This document shows, piece after piece, positions 11,901-23,900 of a stretch of 33,006 nt of DNA; the stretch's first letter is position 1; the number at the start of each line of letters is the position of its first letter. Made by a program: the position numbers and the translations under genes. Source of the DNA: Salpingoeca rosetta (taxonomy: Eukaryota; Opisthokonta; Choanoflagellata; Craspedida; Salpingoecidae). The stretch covers positions 139,246 through 172,251 of the forward strand of contig NW_004754917.1 in NCBI RefSeq assembly GCF_000188695.1. The letters are read 5' to 3'. Under the pieces are notes generated by a model. It worked only from the letters and a program-made list of their open reading frames with translations. It made no database searches and was not told the origin of the DNA.

Positions 11901-14900
11901 CTGGCGTCGCGCGCTTGCAGGTGCACCCGCACGTGCGGAGCGTCAAACCACACCGTGCTGGCAGACAGCAGCGTCGCCACCGCGTCGTGCGCGGGCTGGC
12001 GAGGAACATCAACGTCTTCCTCCGCTTGCAATGATGCCCACGCAGCGCTCAGCCGCGTCGTCACCGTGTCAGTGGTCGCACTGTCGGTGATGACCTCTGG
12101 GTTGGTGCCTGGCAGCAGCAGGTACGGCTGCGTGAAGGCGACAGAGGACACGCGAACGGGCTGCTGCTGGAACAGCGCCGAGTGCTCGACCTGCATCTGT
12201 GGCACGGGATACACGCTGGAGATGTTGCAGGTTGGGCCCTCAAACTCCACTGGGCACGCGCACATGTAGTGGCGCGCCTGCGTGTCCTGCACGCACGTGC
12301 CGCCGTTGGCGCAGAACGCATCCGAGCCCTCGTTGCAGTCGCACACGTCACCGATGCCGTTGCTGTCGCTGTCGCGCTGCTGCGGGTTGAACACGCGCGG
12401 GCAGTTGTCCTTGTCGTCAAACACGCCATCGCCATCTGTGTCTGCGCGCTCGGCGGGGCAGTCATCACGAGCCAGCATCACGTCTGGGAACTCCTCGCTG
12501 TCGCTGTTCACTTCCAGCGAAGCAATGTTCTCCAGCAGGAACGGGCCAATGAAACACAGGTTTGAGTTGTTGGCAATCACCCACGAGCCACCGTACGACT
12601 GCAGGCTCGCCAGTGCATCCACGTCCAGCAAGACGGTGTTGTCGCGAACGAGGATGTCACCGTCCACGCGCGCAAGGTTGGACGGTTCATCCAGGGTCAT
12701 CAGGCGCAGGTTGTTGCGCACAATCACATCGCCTGCAATCTGCAGTACTGCAGCCAGGCCGTTGACGCGAAGCAGGTAGTCGTTATTCTCCAACACGAAT
12801 GACCCTTGCAGCCACATGGGCAGGTTCACCGCTTCCAGCGACACGAGACTCGAATGGCGAATAATCACGCTGCCACACGTGCTCGGCTCCAGGCCCTGCA
12901 AGGTGGAAGGACCAGCACCAGCCACCACCAATTCGCCACCGATGGTGGTGAGCGCAGAGAGGCCGGACACGGTGCGCAGCTGCGCGTTGTTCTCAAGCAC
13001 GAGGCCACCAACCCATGTCAGGTTTGCAAGGCCACGCAAAGACACAAGGTGGTCGTTGTTGCGCAGCGCAAGCACGCCCGCGACACGCTGCAGGTTTGAG
13101 AGCGAAGCGAGGTGGGCGGTGGTGGCGTTTGCTGTATCATCAGCCGTGGCGTTCGCAGGTGCAGCCGTAATGGAGATGGTGACGTTGCTATGGAAGACAC
13201 GACACTCTGCAAGCAGGGCCAGGTCTTCGTATGTTGTCACGGTGGCAGTGGCGCCCGCTTGGTCGAGGAAACAGTCGCGTGCAAACTGGCATCTCTCACC
13301 CGAGAACCCGGGTGGGCATTGGCAATAGAAGCCAGCCACGCGGTCCTCACACAGACCACCGTTGAGGCAGGGCTCGGCCAGGCAGTCGTCAGCATCTATG
13401 CAGGACGCGGTGCTGGAGACCATGCCATTGTCCTGGCACACCTCCGTGAACGTGGTGGGGCCGTCCACGAGTCCGTTGGTCGTGTATCCTTGCAAGCAGG
13501 CCACGCTCACTTGCTCCATGAACGCGAGCTGCTGCGATGCGTCGTCGCCATCAACAAGGCTGCCGTTGACGACCAGGGCCGCGTTGGGCGGCGGCACAGC
13601 CGTGCACATCACGGGCTCGTCACATACATCGCCACGGAAGCCGGTGCCTGTGCAGTTGCACGTGTACTCGTTGATGCCGTCCACGCAAACGCCGGGGCCG
13701 CAGGGCTCCGCCTGCTGTGCGCACTCATCCACGTTGATCTCGCACCGCTGGCCATCGTACCCGGGTGGGCACATGCACTCGAATCCTTCACCAGGAATAT
13801 CGACACAGTCCCCGCCGTTGAAGCAGCGCGTTGCGTCGCAGTCAACCTCATCAATCACCCGCACTGTCAGCGTCTGCGTGAGTGTCGCGGGCGGGCTCAC
13901 CGCGGTGTCCTCCACGCGGATGGTGATGTTGTGGGACCGCTGCGTCTCGTAGTCCAGCCGCCGTGACAGCACGAGCGAAGTACCAAACACGAAGAAGGGA
14001 GGATCGCCAGCAGAAAGCGCCACAAAGCGGTGGAAGCGCGCAGCGTCAGCATCCTCATCCTCAGCCCACACATGTGCAACTGTGCTCCCGACGGAAGCAA
14101 ACTCGCTCACAGCGGTCGGGCTCAGCGCGATGCGCGTGGGCGGGTCGTTGGCGTTGGTGACGGTGAGAGTGAAGGTGGTCGTCGTCTCACGTTGCGGCAC
14201 GCCGCTGTCCACACAGCGGATGGTCACAGAGGCCGTTTGCGCCTCCTCAAAGTTGAGCGGCTCAGCTCCCGCACGCAGGACAACCTCGCTTCCGTTGGCC
14301 ATGGATGACGACGATGACGCTGAGGAGTCGATGNNNNNNNNNNNNNNNNNNNNNNNNNNNNNNNNNNNNNNNNNNNNNNNNNNNNNNNNNNNNNNNNNNN
14401 NNNNNNNNNNNNNNNNNNNNNNNNNNNNNNNNNNNNNNNNNNNNNNNNNNNNNNNNNNNNNNNNNNNNNNNNNNNNNNNNNNNNNNNNNNNNNNNNNNNN
14501 NNNNNNNNNNNNNNNNNNNNNNNNNNNNNNNNNNNNNNNNNNNNNNNNNNNNNNNNNNNNNNNTGTGGACGCGATGAGACCCTCGTAGTCCTGTGCAGGC
14601 AGCGTGAACGTTGCGTTGCACGGCGTGAAGGGCGTTGTGCGACCTGCGCAGGGCGTGATCTGCACCGCTGTTGCCTCTGGATCCTCCACCAGGAACAAGG
14701 TCAGGTCATCGCTCAAGTCCTCATCAACCACAGCCACATCCACAGGCACGGGCTGGTTCTCGGGTGCTGTGATGAACGCGTTGGCCTGCGCTGGTTCCGT
14801 AAACACGGGTGCATCGTTGGCGTCCGTGACGCGAATGGGGATGCGCGCCTCTGTCTCCAGTCCCGTTGCATCCACAGCAACCACGCTGAACCACTGCACA

Positions 14901-17900
14901 CCGTCAGCGCCACCACTGCTGTCCTCAAAGTTGAGTGGCGCAACAAGCGTAACGTTGCCATCGCTGGTCACAGCCAGCACTGCCGGTACACCAGATCGGA
15001 ACGTAACTGGACCAGACCCTTCAGGGTCAAGCGCGGAGAGCCGGCCAATCAGTGTCGTTGGCACCGTGTTCTCGACGGCGGTGGGCTGTGTCGGTGTGAG
15101 TGTGACATCCACCGGGGGCTCGTTCACGTCCTCCACGGTGATGTTGACCAGCTGCTGCACAAACTGACCCACAGAGTCGATGGCCACCAGGTGAAGTTGC
15201 AGCAAGGGCTCCGTCTCGTAGTCGAACAGCGTCGCCGCATCATCACGCACGTACAGCAGATTCCCGCGCAGTTGCAGCCGCGCGTCCATGCCAACGCCCG
15301 CAATCGTGTGCGTGTCGTTGACATCTGGGTCTGCAACGACAAGCTCACCCAACAGCATGCCTGCTGCTGCATCCTCACGCAGCTCGCCATCAAACGTGAT
15401 GCCTGTTGGTGGCTCGTTCACATCGCCAATACGCACCGTCACGCCCTGTGTGACGTTCAGCCGTTGCGGCGTGGTGTCTGTGCACGTCACCTCCACCTCC
15501 ACGGTTGGGCTCGTCTCAAAGTCAAGCACGCCAGCTGCATCACTGCGCAGCACAAGCTCGTTCTTGTCTGTCGTCACGGAGAACAGCGCACCACCGGTGG
15601 CCGAGGTGTCCGTGACCGCACACGAGTGCTGTTGACCAGTGGTGTCTTCATCGCTGACGATCAGCACGCCAACCCGCGTGCCTGCCTGCGCGTTCTCCGG
15701 GAGCGGTTCTGCCTGCAGCAACTGCACTGCTGCTGGTCTGTCGTTCGCATCCGCCACTTGCAGCTGCACGGACCGCGTGATGGCGAGGCCCTGTGCGTCG
15801 GTTACACGCGCCACCAGCGACACGCTCGGCGTCTGCTCGTAGTTGAACACCTGTGCTGTCACCACAACACCGGTGCATGTTGTGGCAATGGCGGTCGAGT
15901 TGCCTGTTGGCTGGGCGTGGTCGCACGTCACACCAACAACGCTCAGCACATCCGCAGGGATGAAGTCAAATTGAAGCGCCTCCATGTTCGAGTCCGGATC
16001 CGTCGCCGTGAGGGTGCCAACTGCCGTGCCGACGGCCATGTTCTCTGCCACAGCCAGCGGCGATGACACCACCAGGTTGATGGGCGCCTCGTTTGCGTCC
16101 GTCACTGCGATGGTCAGGTCTGTAAACGCTTCACCACCGCGACCATCGCTGGCACCAACAGACACGGCCAGCATGGTGTTGCCGCCCTCAAAGTCAAGCG
16201 CGCTTGTCGGGCCTGCGAACACGAGCAGCGCAGTGCTGTTGCCAGCGGCAGGAACAACGTCAAACAGCCCGTTGTCAGCGCCGGCAGCACCGCCGTCGCT
16301 GGCGATGAAGAACGTGACCGCGTCGCCGTCAGCGTCCATTGCATGCAGGGAGCCCACAACAAAGCCGGGCGCAGCAGTCTCTGGGATGGAGCCAACCGTG
16401 CTGCTGCCATCCAGCAGCGGTGAGCTTGGTGCATCATTGGCGTCAGCAATTGCAATCGTCAGCTGCGACACGACGCTGGCGTTGCTGGGATCTGTTGCCT
16501 CAACCTCCACCAGCACCACTGGCGCTGTCTCGTAATCGAACAGGAACTCGTTCGCGGCGAGCGGCGACGGTGGTTGTGCCACCACAAGTTGGCGCCCATC
16601 TGCAGATATGGCAAGCCGGCTCGAGTACGGTGCACTGCTGCCACCACCAACCACGCGGAGGCGATGCATGCCCGCATCTGCCGCGTCCTCGTCGTCAACG
16701 TGCAGTTGTCCCACGACGGTGCCTGGCGCAGCATCCTCAGGCAGCGGTCCGGTGGCTGTGGTGTTGAGCCAGACGCGGGTTGGCGCGTCGTTCCTGTCTG
16801 CCACATACAGGGCGAGGGACGCTGTCGTGCGTCCTGCAACGGGGGTGTGGGTGTCGACGCACTCAATGCGCAGTGTGTATTCCGCCTGCACCTCAAAGTT
16901 GAGCGGGTCGGTCAACTGCAGCCTGTTGCCGCCAACAAGCGCAAAAGGTGGCGCTGGCGTATCACTATCAGTTGGGGGCAGCAGCGTGCACATGACCGCA
17001 TGGTTGGCGTCTTGGTCCGTCGTCGCCACTACCGCTGCCGTGTCGCCGACTGCCAGTGTTTCTGGCACAGAAGCGTCCGGCAGCAGCCCAGCAATGACAG
17101 GAGCGTCGTTGGCGTCCGTCACGTCAACGGTGATGGCACGACCGCCACGCGCACCCTGGGCGTCCACAGCCTCAATCACAGCGACATAGGTGGGCGTGGA
17201 CTCATAGTCGAGTGGGAGCCGCGTTCGCAAATCTGTCGTGCAGGTGACACCCGTCAGCTGCGATGCGGAGGATGCCGGCATGCACGTGACGTTGCCGAGT
17301 GCAAACGTGTTGGTGGGATCCGACAACACAAACACCAGCTGCGTGTCGCGCACATCCACGTCTACTGCAGTGAGGGTTGCAACAGAGGTGCCGACCGGAG
17401 CGCTCTCCGTCACCTGCACTGGCGATGGCTGTGGAGCGCGCACAATGGGCGCATCATTCGCATCTCCCACCATCACCTCAAGCACGGTTGTCGAGGTGGC
17501 GTTGAGTGCATCCGACACGATGACCACCACCGTGAGAACAGGCGCTTGCTCGTGGTCGAGTACAAACGACGGCGCCCCAACAAACACCAGCTGGTTCTGT
17601 GCATCAATGGTGAACAGGGACGAGTTGCCCACACCAGCCGCAACAGCAGCCCGCAGCTCCTGGCCCTCGTCTTGGTCAAACAACAGCAGCAGCCCAACAA
17701 CAGCAGGCGCCGTTGCATTCTCCAGCAGCACGTTGTTGTCAAGCGCCGCAGGGGCGGGCGCGTCGTTGCGGTCCAGCACTTGCATGTCAACAGAGAACGT
17801 GGCTGTGTGTGGGCCGTCCTGAACGAGGAAGCTGATTGTGTAAGAGTCAACACGCTCATAGTCCAGTGGCGCAGTCAGCACGAGCTCCTGCCCACGCTGC

Positions 17901-20900
17901 GTGAAGGGATGAAGGTCGGGTTCGGTCACTAGCGTCACGTTGGCATTGCCAAAGCCCCGACGCATGGCAAGCTCTGCTGGCTCTGCGCTGTCGGGCGAGG
18001 TGAAGGTGTACAGGTCGGGGTCGTCCAGGGCAATGCGTGCAATCACGGTGCCGACTGCCGCATTCTCAGGAACAGATGGCGGCTGCAGCAACACCTGCAC
18101 TGGTGCTTCGTTCACGTCTTCAATCGTCAAGACCACGTCCTGCATCAGGGATGCGCGCGGCACACCGTTGTCCATGCAAGTGATGGTGCGTTCGCTCGCG
18201 CGCTCAAAGTCGATGGCGGCAGCGCTGGTCGCAAACACCTCGTTGATGATCTGGCCAGTCGTGTCGTTCGCCACGATGATAAAGGCGCTCGCAGGCTCGA
18301 CAACCACGCACGTGTGCTGCTCTGCTGGGTTGTGCAGCAAGTCCTCATCCTCAACCACAATGCGGGCAACTGGGACTCTTCTCCACCGCACGTCTTCACG
18401 AACAGACGAAGGATCGAGGGAGAGCGCTGTGGGTGCGTCGTTGGCGTCTGTCACGGAAGCGGTCAGGTTTGCGGTTGTCGTGTGCTGGCCATCCGACACC
18501 ACCACGGTGATGACATGCGATGGCTGCTGCTCGTAGTTGAGCGGCCTTGTGAGTGCCAATGGTGCACTGCAAACAGCGCCAACGCCATCAGCAGCAGATG
18601 TCTCACACTGCACGTCGGATGCATTCATTGGCGCAGCGAGCACAAACGTGTCGGTGGGGTCATGCACGGCGAAGGTGAGCTGGGAACCAGCGTCATCGTC
18701 CTCCGCCTGCACACGTGCCACGATGGTGCCAACCGCTGTGCTCTCAGACACGGCGGTCGCTGTCAGCTGCACATCGCGTGGGGGTTCCGGCTCATCCAGC
18801 ACGTACACGGGAACGTCACGTGTGATGCCACTCGGGGTGTCCATCATGCCGCTGGCGTGCACGCTGACGTTGAAGACAGGCCAACGCTCAAAGTCAAGGC
18901 CATCCGCACCAGGCACAATCATGAGCACCACAGAATCAGACGAGGTCACTGTCATGGATGTCCGGCACTCTGTCTGCGATGGATCGGCAGCGAGGGTAGG
19001 GACAGTGCCTGTAGCGTCTGTTGTTGAGACAGGTGTGGCGGTTGTGTCCACAATCTCATCTGCGCCTGCATCACCATCACCACTGCTCACCACGGTGCCA
19101 TCGCCGCTGCCCGTAAAGGCCGGAGCGGGCGTTGTCGTCGTCGTGGTTGTGGTGGAAATTGTGGTAATGGTGTCGCTGGGCATGGTGGCGGCAGCAGGCA
19201 TGACAGGAGGGATGACGGCGAGGCATGCACGCGCGCCCGTGGCAACTGCTTGGCTTTCGTCTGTGACGGTGAAGGTGACAAGGTCGCCCTCGGGGTCAAC
19301 CGCCGTCAGTGTCGCTGCTAGCGTTGGAGACGTGGTGCGCTCAGGGATGGGAGCGGCAGGCGCAACAGTGAAGGACGGCACGGGCTCGTCCACGTCTGTG
19401 ATGATGAGCGTCACGTTCACATCGGCAAACAGGCCTGTGGAGTCTGTCACCCGCACAAGCAGCGTGGTCTCGCGCACGCTCTCGTCCTCAAAGTCAAGGG
19501 CCGCCTGCCCAGGTGCTGGCGTGCCAACGATGACATGTGCAGAGCGGTCGGCGGTGTTGTCGTCCACGACGGTCAGAGGGAGGTTCGCCGTGTCCACAAA
19601 CGCAAACGAGTGCCGATCAAAAGTGTCGGGGTCGACGGCAGTAATCTCGCCAACGAGGGCGCCCACGGGCGAGTTCTCGGCCACGCTGATCTGCATGGGC
19701 GTGATGGCGGTTGGTGCCTCTGGCTCATCCAGCACGCGTACAGGGAACGTGCGGGTGATGGAAAACGCACCGTCCTGGCACGTCACTGCAATGTCAAAGG
19801 TGTCGGGCTCCTCCTCATAATCAAAGGTGCGCGTTGCTTGCACCGCGATGCGCTGCGTGCCTTGTGTTGCGGTGGCTACGAAGCTGTCTGCGTACGCGCC
19901 ATCCACGGTGCAGGACACCGGCGACACCTGCACCTGATCCTCGTCCTCCAACGTCAGTGTGGACACGGTGTAGGGCAGCGGCACGGCGTTTTCGGGCAGG
20001 AGCAGCGGCAGGGCGGGTGCAACGAGGTCCGTCGGTTCATCGTTCACGTCAAGCACAGTGAATGAGGTAGAAGCAGAGGCGAGGCCACCCATGGTGTCTG
20101 TCACCTCCACCACAATGGGGCGCATAGTGGCGGACGACGCCAGCAGCTCTTCGTAGTTGAAGGTGTGCGTGCTCAGCACTTGTGCGCGGCACACGACGCC
20201 AACACCGCCCTCGCCCGGCTCACACGCCGTCACACCTGCACGTACCCCACTAATTCTGCTGCTGCTGCTGCTTTCGTACACGGTGATGTTTAGGGTGTCA
20301 CTGGCGTCTTCGTCGGTTGCAATGACAACGCCTATTGGGGTGCCGGCTGGTGCGTTCTCGGGCAAGGTGAAGCTGCCCTCAAACGCAATCGTGCTTGGGG
20401 CGTCGTTGGCGTTTGTCAGGGAGATGGTGACAATGGTGCTGGCGCTGAGCGGGGACGCGGCATCACTGTCTGTCGCCACCACCTCAAATGAGACACTGGG
20501 CTGTGTCTCAAAGTCAAGGGTCGGTGCTGGGCCAACGACAACAGAGGTGCCACTGATGGTGAAGGAGGACGCACCAACAGCATCCCCACCGTCACCGATC
20601 GAGAAGGTGATGGTCTGGCCATCGTCCTGGTCCATGGCGGACACCTCGCCAATCACCGTGCCCGGTGCTGCGTTCTCCGGGAGCGTCAGCGCGCCCTCGT
20701 ACATGGGCATCGTCGGTGGTTCATTCACGTCCACAATGGGGATGGCGATGGTGCGGATGACATATCGGAAGGTCGGGTCAAATGCACCGAGCGTGACGGA
20801 GAGCTGCGGCGTTGCCTCATGATCAAGCACAGCGCCGCGCGCCACCACGAGCGGAAGCGACCGCCTGCGTTGGACATGAGGCTGATGGTGTGCGTGTCCC

Positions 20901-20908
20901 CGACGTCC
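1..20908 (-). CDS. Intact uninterrupted frame of the giant adhesion gene
   Basis: This is the unbroken part of the giant gene. The frame is open from the codon after a TGA at 20909-20911 to the left edge, about 6,969 codons including about 77 codons of N. I checked the phase at cadherin linkers (20731, 20050, 19396, 18118, 16099, 15130, 14146), at the EGF, TSP3, dockerin-like and TMEM132-like Cys motifs (13843, 12442, 10717, 8353, 2827) and at 118; all lie in the same frame. Coding use of this frame begins at about 20855, where homology shifts in from the neighbouring frame. No intron is needed anywhere, in sharp contrast to the intron-dense neighbour on the other strand. The 230-base gap as drawn keeps the frame, so its stated size may be about right. 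Confidence 0.9.
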
Positions 20909-23900
20909 TCATCGCGCACAAGGATGCGTCCGACTGACGTGCCTGCTGGCGAGTTCTCGGGCACGCTGCCGGGCACAATGACAATGTCGGTGGGTGCCTC
21001 CGGTACGTTTGTCAGCTGCACCGTGAGTGTGTGGTTGATGGCGAGTGGGGTCGTTGCTGTTGAGCCGTCAGTGCATGTCACTTCGACCAGCAGAACAGGC
21101 GTGTCCTCGTAGTTCAGCGCGGCCTTGAGCTCGCTGGCGGTCGCCGTCGGGTCAACCAACACTCGCCTGCCACCACTGACCACGAAGGGCCAGGATGCTG
21201 ATGACGGGTGCCGCAGAGCACACGTGTACGTGCCGGCTGGGCCTGCATCTTCATCTGCGATGGTCAGCACAGCGACCGTAGTGTTGGCGGCAGAGTTCTC
21301 TGGCAGCTGCACCGTCGCAGGTGCCACCGAAGTTGGCGGGTCGTTGAGGTTTGCCACCTCCACTGAGCCTGTCGCCGTTGTCTGTGCGCCAGCTGCATCT
21401 GCTGCGTGCAACGTGAGCACGAAGGAGGGAAGCTGCTCGTAGTTGAAGGGCTGGTTCAGCGACAGCACAGCACCACTGCACTCCGTGTACCCAGCAGCCA
21501 GCGTGCCGTTGTTGCCTTCCCGTGGTGGAACGCTGACGCACGACGGCTGCGTCTGAATGGTGATGTCAATGTTTGCAGGATCGGTTGCAATGCCGGTGAT
21601 GACGACACTGTCTTCTTCGTCTGGGTCAGTGATGGTGACGCTCAGGGTGACCGCGCCCGGCAGCGCATTCTCCGGCACGCGTGTGGGGGACACCACAATG
21701 GACGATGGGGCCTCGTTCACGTCACCAATGGCGATGCCGGCATGTGTGGCGGGCGAGTCATTCACGCCGTCGCTGGCTCGTGCCCAGAAGAACAACCTGG
21801 CGTCGCTGCTGCTGCTGCTGCCTCCCTCAAAGTTAACGGGAGTGGCGGGAGTGGCGAGCACGATGGAGGCGCTGTCTTGGCCGCCAACAACGAAGCTGAC
21901 GGGCGTCCCTTCTGGGTCTGTGGATGTGAGTGTGGCAATCACGGTTCCAACAGCCGTCGTTTCGGGCACGGGGATGATTGTGACATCGCTGCTATTGTCA
22001 CCGCCGTTTCCAAGAGTTGGGGTAATGGTGGGTGCTGTTGGTGGCTCGTTCACATCTGCAACCTCATAAGTGAACTGGCGGGAGACAGGGATGCCGGAGA
22101 GATCGATTGCGGTGACGTTGAAGGTGCGGGTGGGCTGTGTTTCAAAGTCGATTGGTGCATCTGCCAAGATGACCACCTCGTTGGTCTGCGCAATGGTCAG
22201 GCGCCCGCCGTCATTGTCCGAGAGGACAAAGATGGTGCTGTCCTGCGCGTCCTCGTCAATCGTGCTCAGCGTGCCAAGGACAATCGCCTGCGAGCGAACC
22301 TCCGGCACAGGCCCAGATGCAGCAAACACGACGGCCGTGGGTGGCTCCTGCACGTCCACCACATCGAGGGTGAGATTGGCTGTCGCGAACACAGTGGCGT
22401 CGTTGACGTCGCTGCACCACACAGCAAACGTGAGCGAGGCGCGCTCCTCGAAGTTGACGGTCATACCCGCGGCCACGGTGAGTGTGTTGGGCGGCAACAA
22501 GGAGAGCAAGGCGCTGTCGCCGCCAGAGAGCAGCTGGCACGTGTGCTCGTCACCGCTCCTGTCCTCATCAAACGCAACGATGGTAGCGATGGGGATGCCT
22601 GGTGGCGTGTTCTCCGCAACAGAGCTCGTGCTGAGCTCCAGCAAGTACGGTGGCTCGTTGACGTTGAGGATGGTGATGTTGAAGGGTTAAACACCGTGTA
22701 CAGCAAGTCCGTGGCAACGACGACCACGTCCACAAAGGGGGTCTCCTCGTAGTTTGGCGCGTTGGCAGCAGCAGAGGTCGTGCTGAGCGTGGCCGTGCAC
22801 CGCGTGCCACCTGTTGCCGCATCGTCAACACACGTCGTCGGACCAAGCTGAAACGACGGGTTTGACCGCGCAGCGAGGTACAGCGACATGCTTGCACTCA
22901 GGGTCGAGGACAGAGACGACGCCAACAGCCGTGGCAACGGCATTCTCCTCCACCACATCGCCTTGTAAGGACAGCTGGCGTGGTGCCTCGGGCACATCAA
23001 CCACGTCAATGAACAGCGTGGTGACGGGACCACGCGCGCCCTCGCTGTCCTCGGCCTGCACGTCCACCTCCACCACACTCGACACCTCAAAGTCAATGGC
23101 ATCTGACGAAGCTGCTGCTGCTGCTGCTGTTGTTGAGGAGAGGATGTGTTGATGGGCTGCACCTCAAACAGGCCCGAGTTGTGCCCGGCAAGCACGTGGA
23201 TGGTGATGGGAGTGGTGGCGGACGGGTCGTCTTGGTCCGTGGCAGAGACAATGCCCACCACTGTGCCGGCTGCACTGTGCTCGTTCAGAGAGGAAGGCTG
23301 CAGCGTGACTGCGCTTGGTGGGTCGTTCGCGTCAAGCACGCTCACAGTGATGGTGGTCTGCAGCACGTTGTGTGCACTGTCCTCGGCGCGAATGATGACG
23401 GCGACGCTGTCCTGTGTCTCAAGGGCGAGGTGAGGACAAGCGCAGCGTATGTGCCCGTGGATGGGTTGCGCACAGCCTCAAACACACCCGCAGGTTCGCT
23501 GGCCACAGTGACGTTGTGTGTGTCGCCTGCGTCCTGGTCCACAACAATGATGGAGGCAACGGTGCTGCGCACAGGCACGTCCTCTGCAACCTGCGTGGAC
23601 GAGAGCGCAATGGCTGTTGGCGGTTCGTTCACGTCTTACACAGTGAGAGTGAATGTGGCGTCGGTAGCGCCGCCGTTGCCATCGCTGCATGCCAGCGCGA
23701 CATCGAAGGTGTGCGATGCCTCAAAGTCAATGGGCTGCGCGTCAACGAGCACGAGCTGCTGCTGTGGTTGCGTCTCGCCTGATGCCGGTGCAGCGGATTC
23801 AATTGTGAAGGCAGCATCTGCTGGCGCCAGCACGGAGCACGACACCACGTCGCCGTCTTCATCGTCCACCATGACCGTGGCAATTGTGAGCGGCAGGGGC

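Larger units (their letters stand above)
7660..12225 (-). other. TMEM132-like module 1 (Ig-like, cohesin-like, dockerin-like)
   Basis: About 1,520 residues form a series of beta-rich domains. They include a segment around 11.5 kb with VVLVPFAPVYREDTTQLAVY, a Cys motif DHNCQPVYEDVFLDVSIA at about 10.72-10.67 kb followed by bacterial-Ig-2-like strands, further Ig-like strands to about 9 kb, a cohesin-like domain (8.90-8.53 kb) and a dockerin-like calcium-binding pair (8.39-8.16 kb). The order and the C-x-P-V-Y motif resemble the TMEM132 family, which combines cohesin-like and Ig-like domains in neural adhesion molecules. This assignment is by pattern recognition only. The module recurs after the Ser/Thr stalk, which supports it being a true structural unit. 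Confidence 0.5.
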
